Below are positions 60,940 through 61,021 of a DNA stretch of 61,021 nucleotides, one piece after another (position 1 is the stretch's first letter; every line of letters starts with the position of its first letter). Under the pieces are notes generated by a model that was given only the letters and a program-made list of their open reading frames with translations, was not told the DNA's origin and searched no databases. A program made the position numbers and the translations under genes. This stretch comes from Desulfurivibrionaceae bacterium (GTDB taxonomy: Bacteria > Desulfobacterota > Desulfobulbia > Desulfobulbales > VMSU01), in assembly GCA_030145275.1 (NCBI GenBank), contig JAQYVV010000015.1, positions 1-61,021 of the forward strand. The letters run 5' to 3'.

Positions 60940-61021
60940 TCCGGCAACGACCTACTCTCCCACCTAGTCGCCCAGGCAGTACCATCGGCGCTGAAGAGCT
61001 TAACTTCCGTGTTCGGAATGG
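60940..61021 (-). rRNA. rrf: 5S ribosomal RNA (3' part, runs off the right edge)
   Basis: The reverse complement contains the conserved 5S stretch CCGAACACGGAAGTTAAGC and GGTGGGAGAGTAGGTCG. About 80 nt are present; the 5' ~35-40 nt lie beyond the window. Hence an rRNA operon reads toward the window from the right and ends here. Confidence 0.95.

Overview
This 61 kb stretch reads as the chromosome of an anaerobic Gram-negative bacterium of the Desulfobacterota, most likely Desulfobulbales-like (inference). The grounds are a complete sodium-linked methylmalonyl-CoA (propionate/succinate) cluster beside a pyruvate:ferredoxin oxidoreductase, an outer membrane (TolC and TonB-receptor genes), RNase Y, and 6S RNA next to zapA. 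All calls were made by reading the sequence; no database search was run.

Layout. 1-9.1 kb: the C-terminal end of a giant Calx-beta/VCBS-type adhesin, facing its probable type I secretion genes (TolC, inactive-C39 ABC exporter, HlyD adaptor) plus a LuxR-type regulator with a degenerate receiver, a small conserved-looking protein and a PilZ protein. 9.4-20.8 kb: dGTPase-like HD protein translationally coupled to a ClC-type channel, two coupled proteins sharing an N-terminal domain (the second an HD-GYP c-di-GMP phosphodiesterase), SbcD/SbcC (Mre11/Rad50), and a response regulator. 20.8-28.4 kb: assorted housekeeping and unknown genes (HI0933-type flavoprotein, SDR, small membrane protein families, CNMP+DUF4388 regulator with a 35-residue membrane peptide, PilZ-like protein, PHP phosphatase). 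28.8-36.4 kb: a two-component system, a periplasmic binding protein, a divergent TonB-dependent receptor, a 33-residue Cys-Cys peptide and a radical SAM/SPASM maturase, which together look like a peptide natural-product or metallophore locus. 36.7-38.8 kb: an M23-like protein and RlmD. 38.8-51.1 kb (minus strand): prpE, sucCD, split methylmalonyl-CoA mutase, meaB, mce and the Na+-translocating methylmalonyl-CoA decarboxylase, i.e. propionate <-> propionyl-CoA <-> methylmalonyl-CoA <-> succinyl-CoA <-> succinate. 51.7-61 kb: pyruvate:ferredoxin oxidoreductase, tyrS, rny, 6S RNA, zapA, a zapB-like gene, a short glmU-like gene, and the 3' end of an rRNA operon (5S).

The most unusual signal is in the spacers. 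They are crowded with fold-back elements of several families. One family has GTAA...TTAC ends, is about 106-108 bp long without inserts, and tends to sit on stop codons of neighbouring genes, once adding a C-terminal tail to a protein. A 17-nt word (consensus TCGRAGTCTNCGCTTAYCT with flanking TC) occurs about ten times, each time within or at the edge of such a palindrome. A DUF559 nuclease-like gene is bounded by inverted copies of another repeat and interrupts the propionate cluster. Two near-identical 0.18 kb elements lie in opposite orientation 16.5 kb apart.
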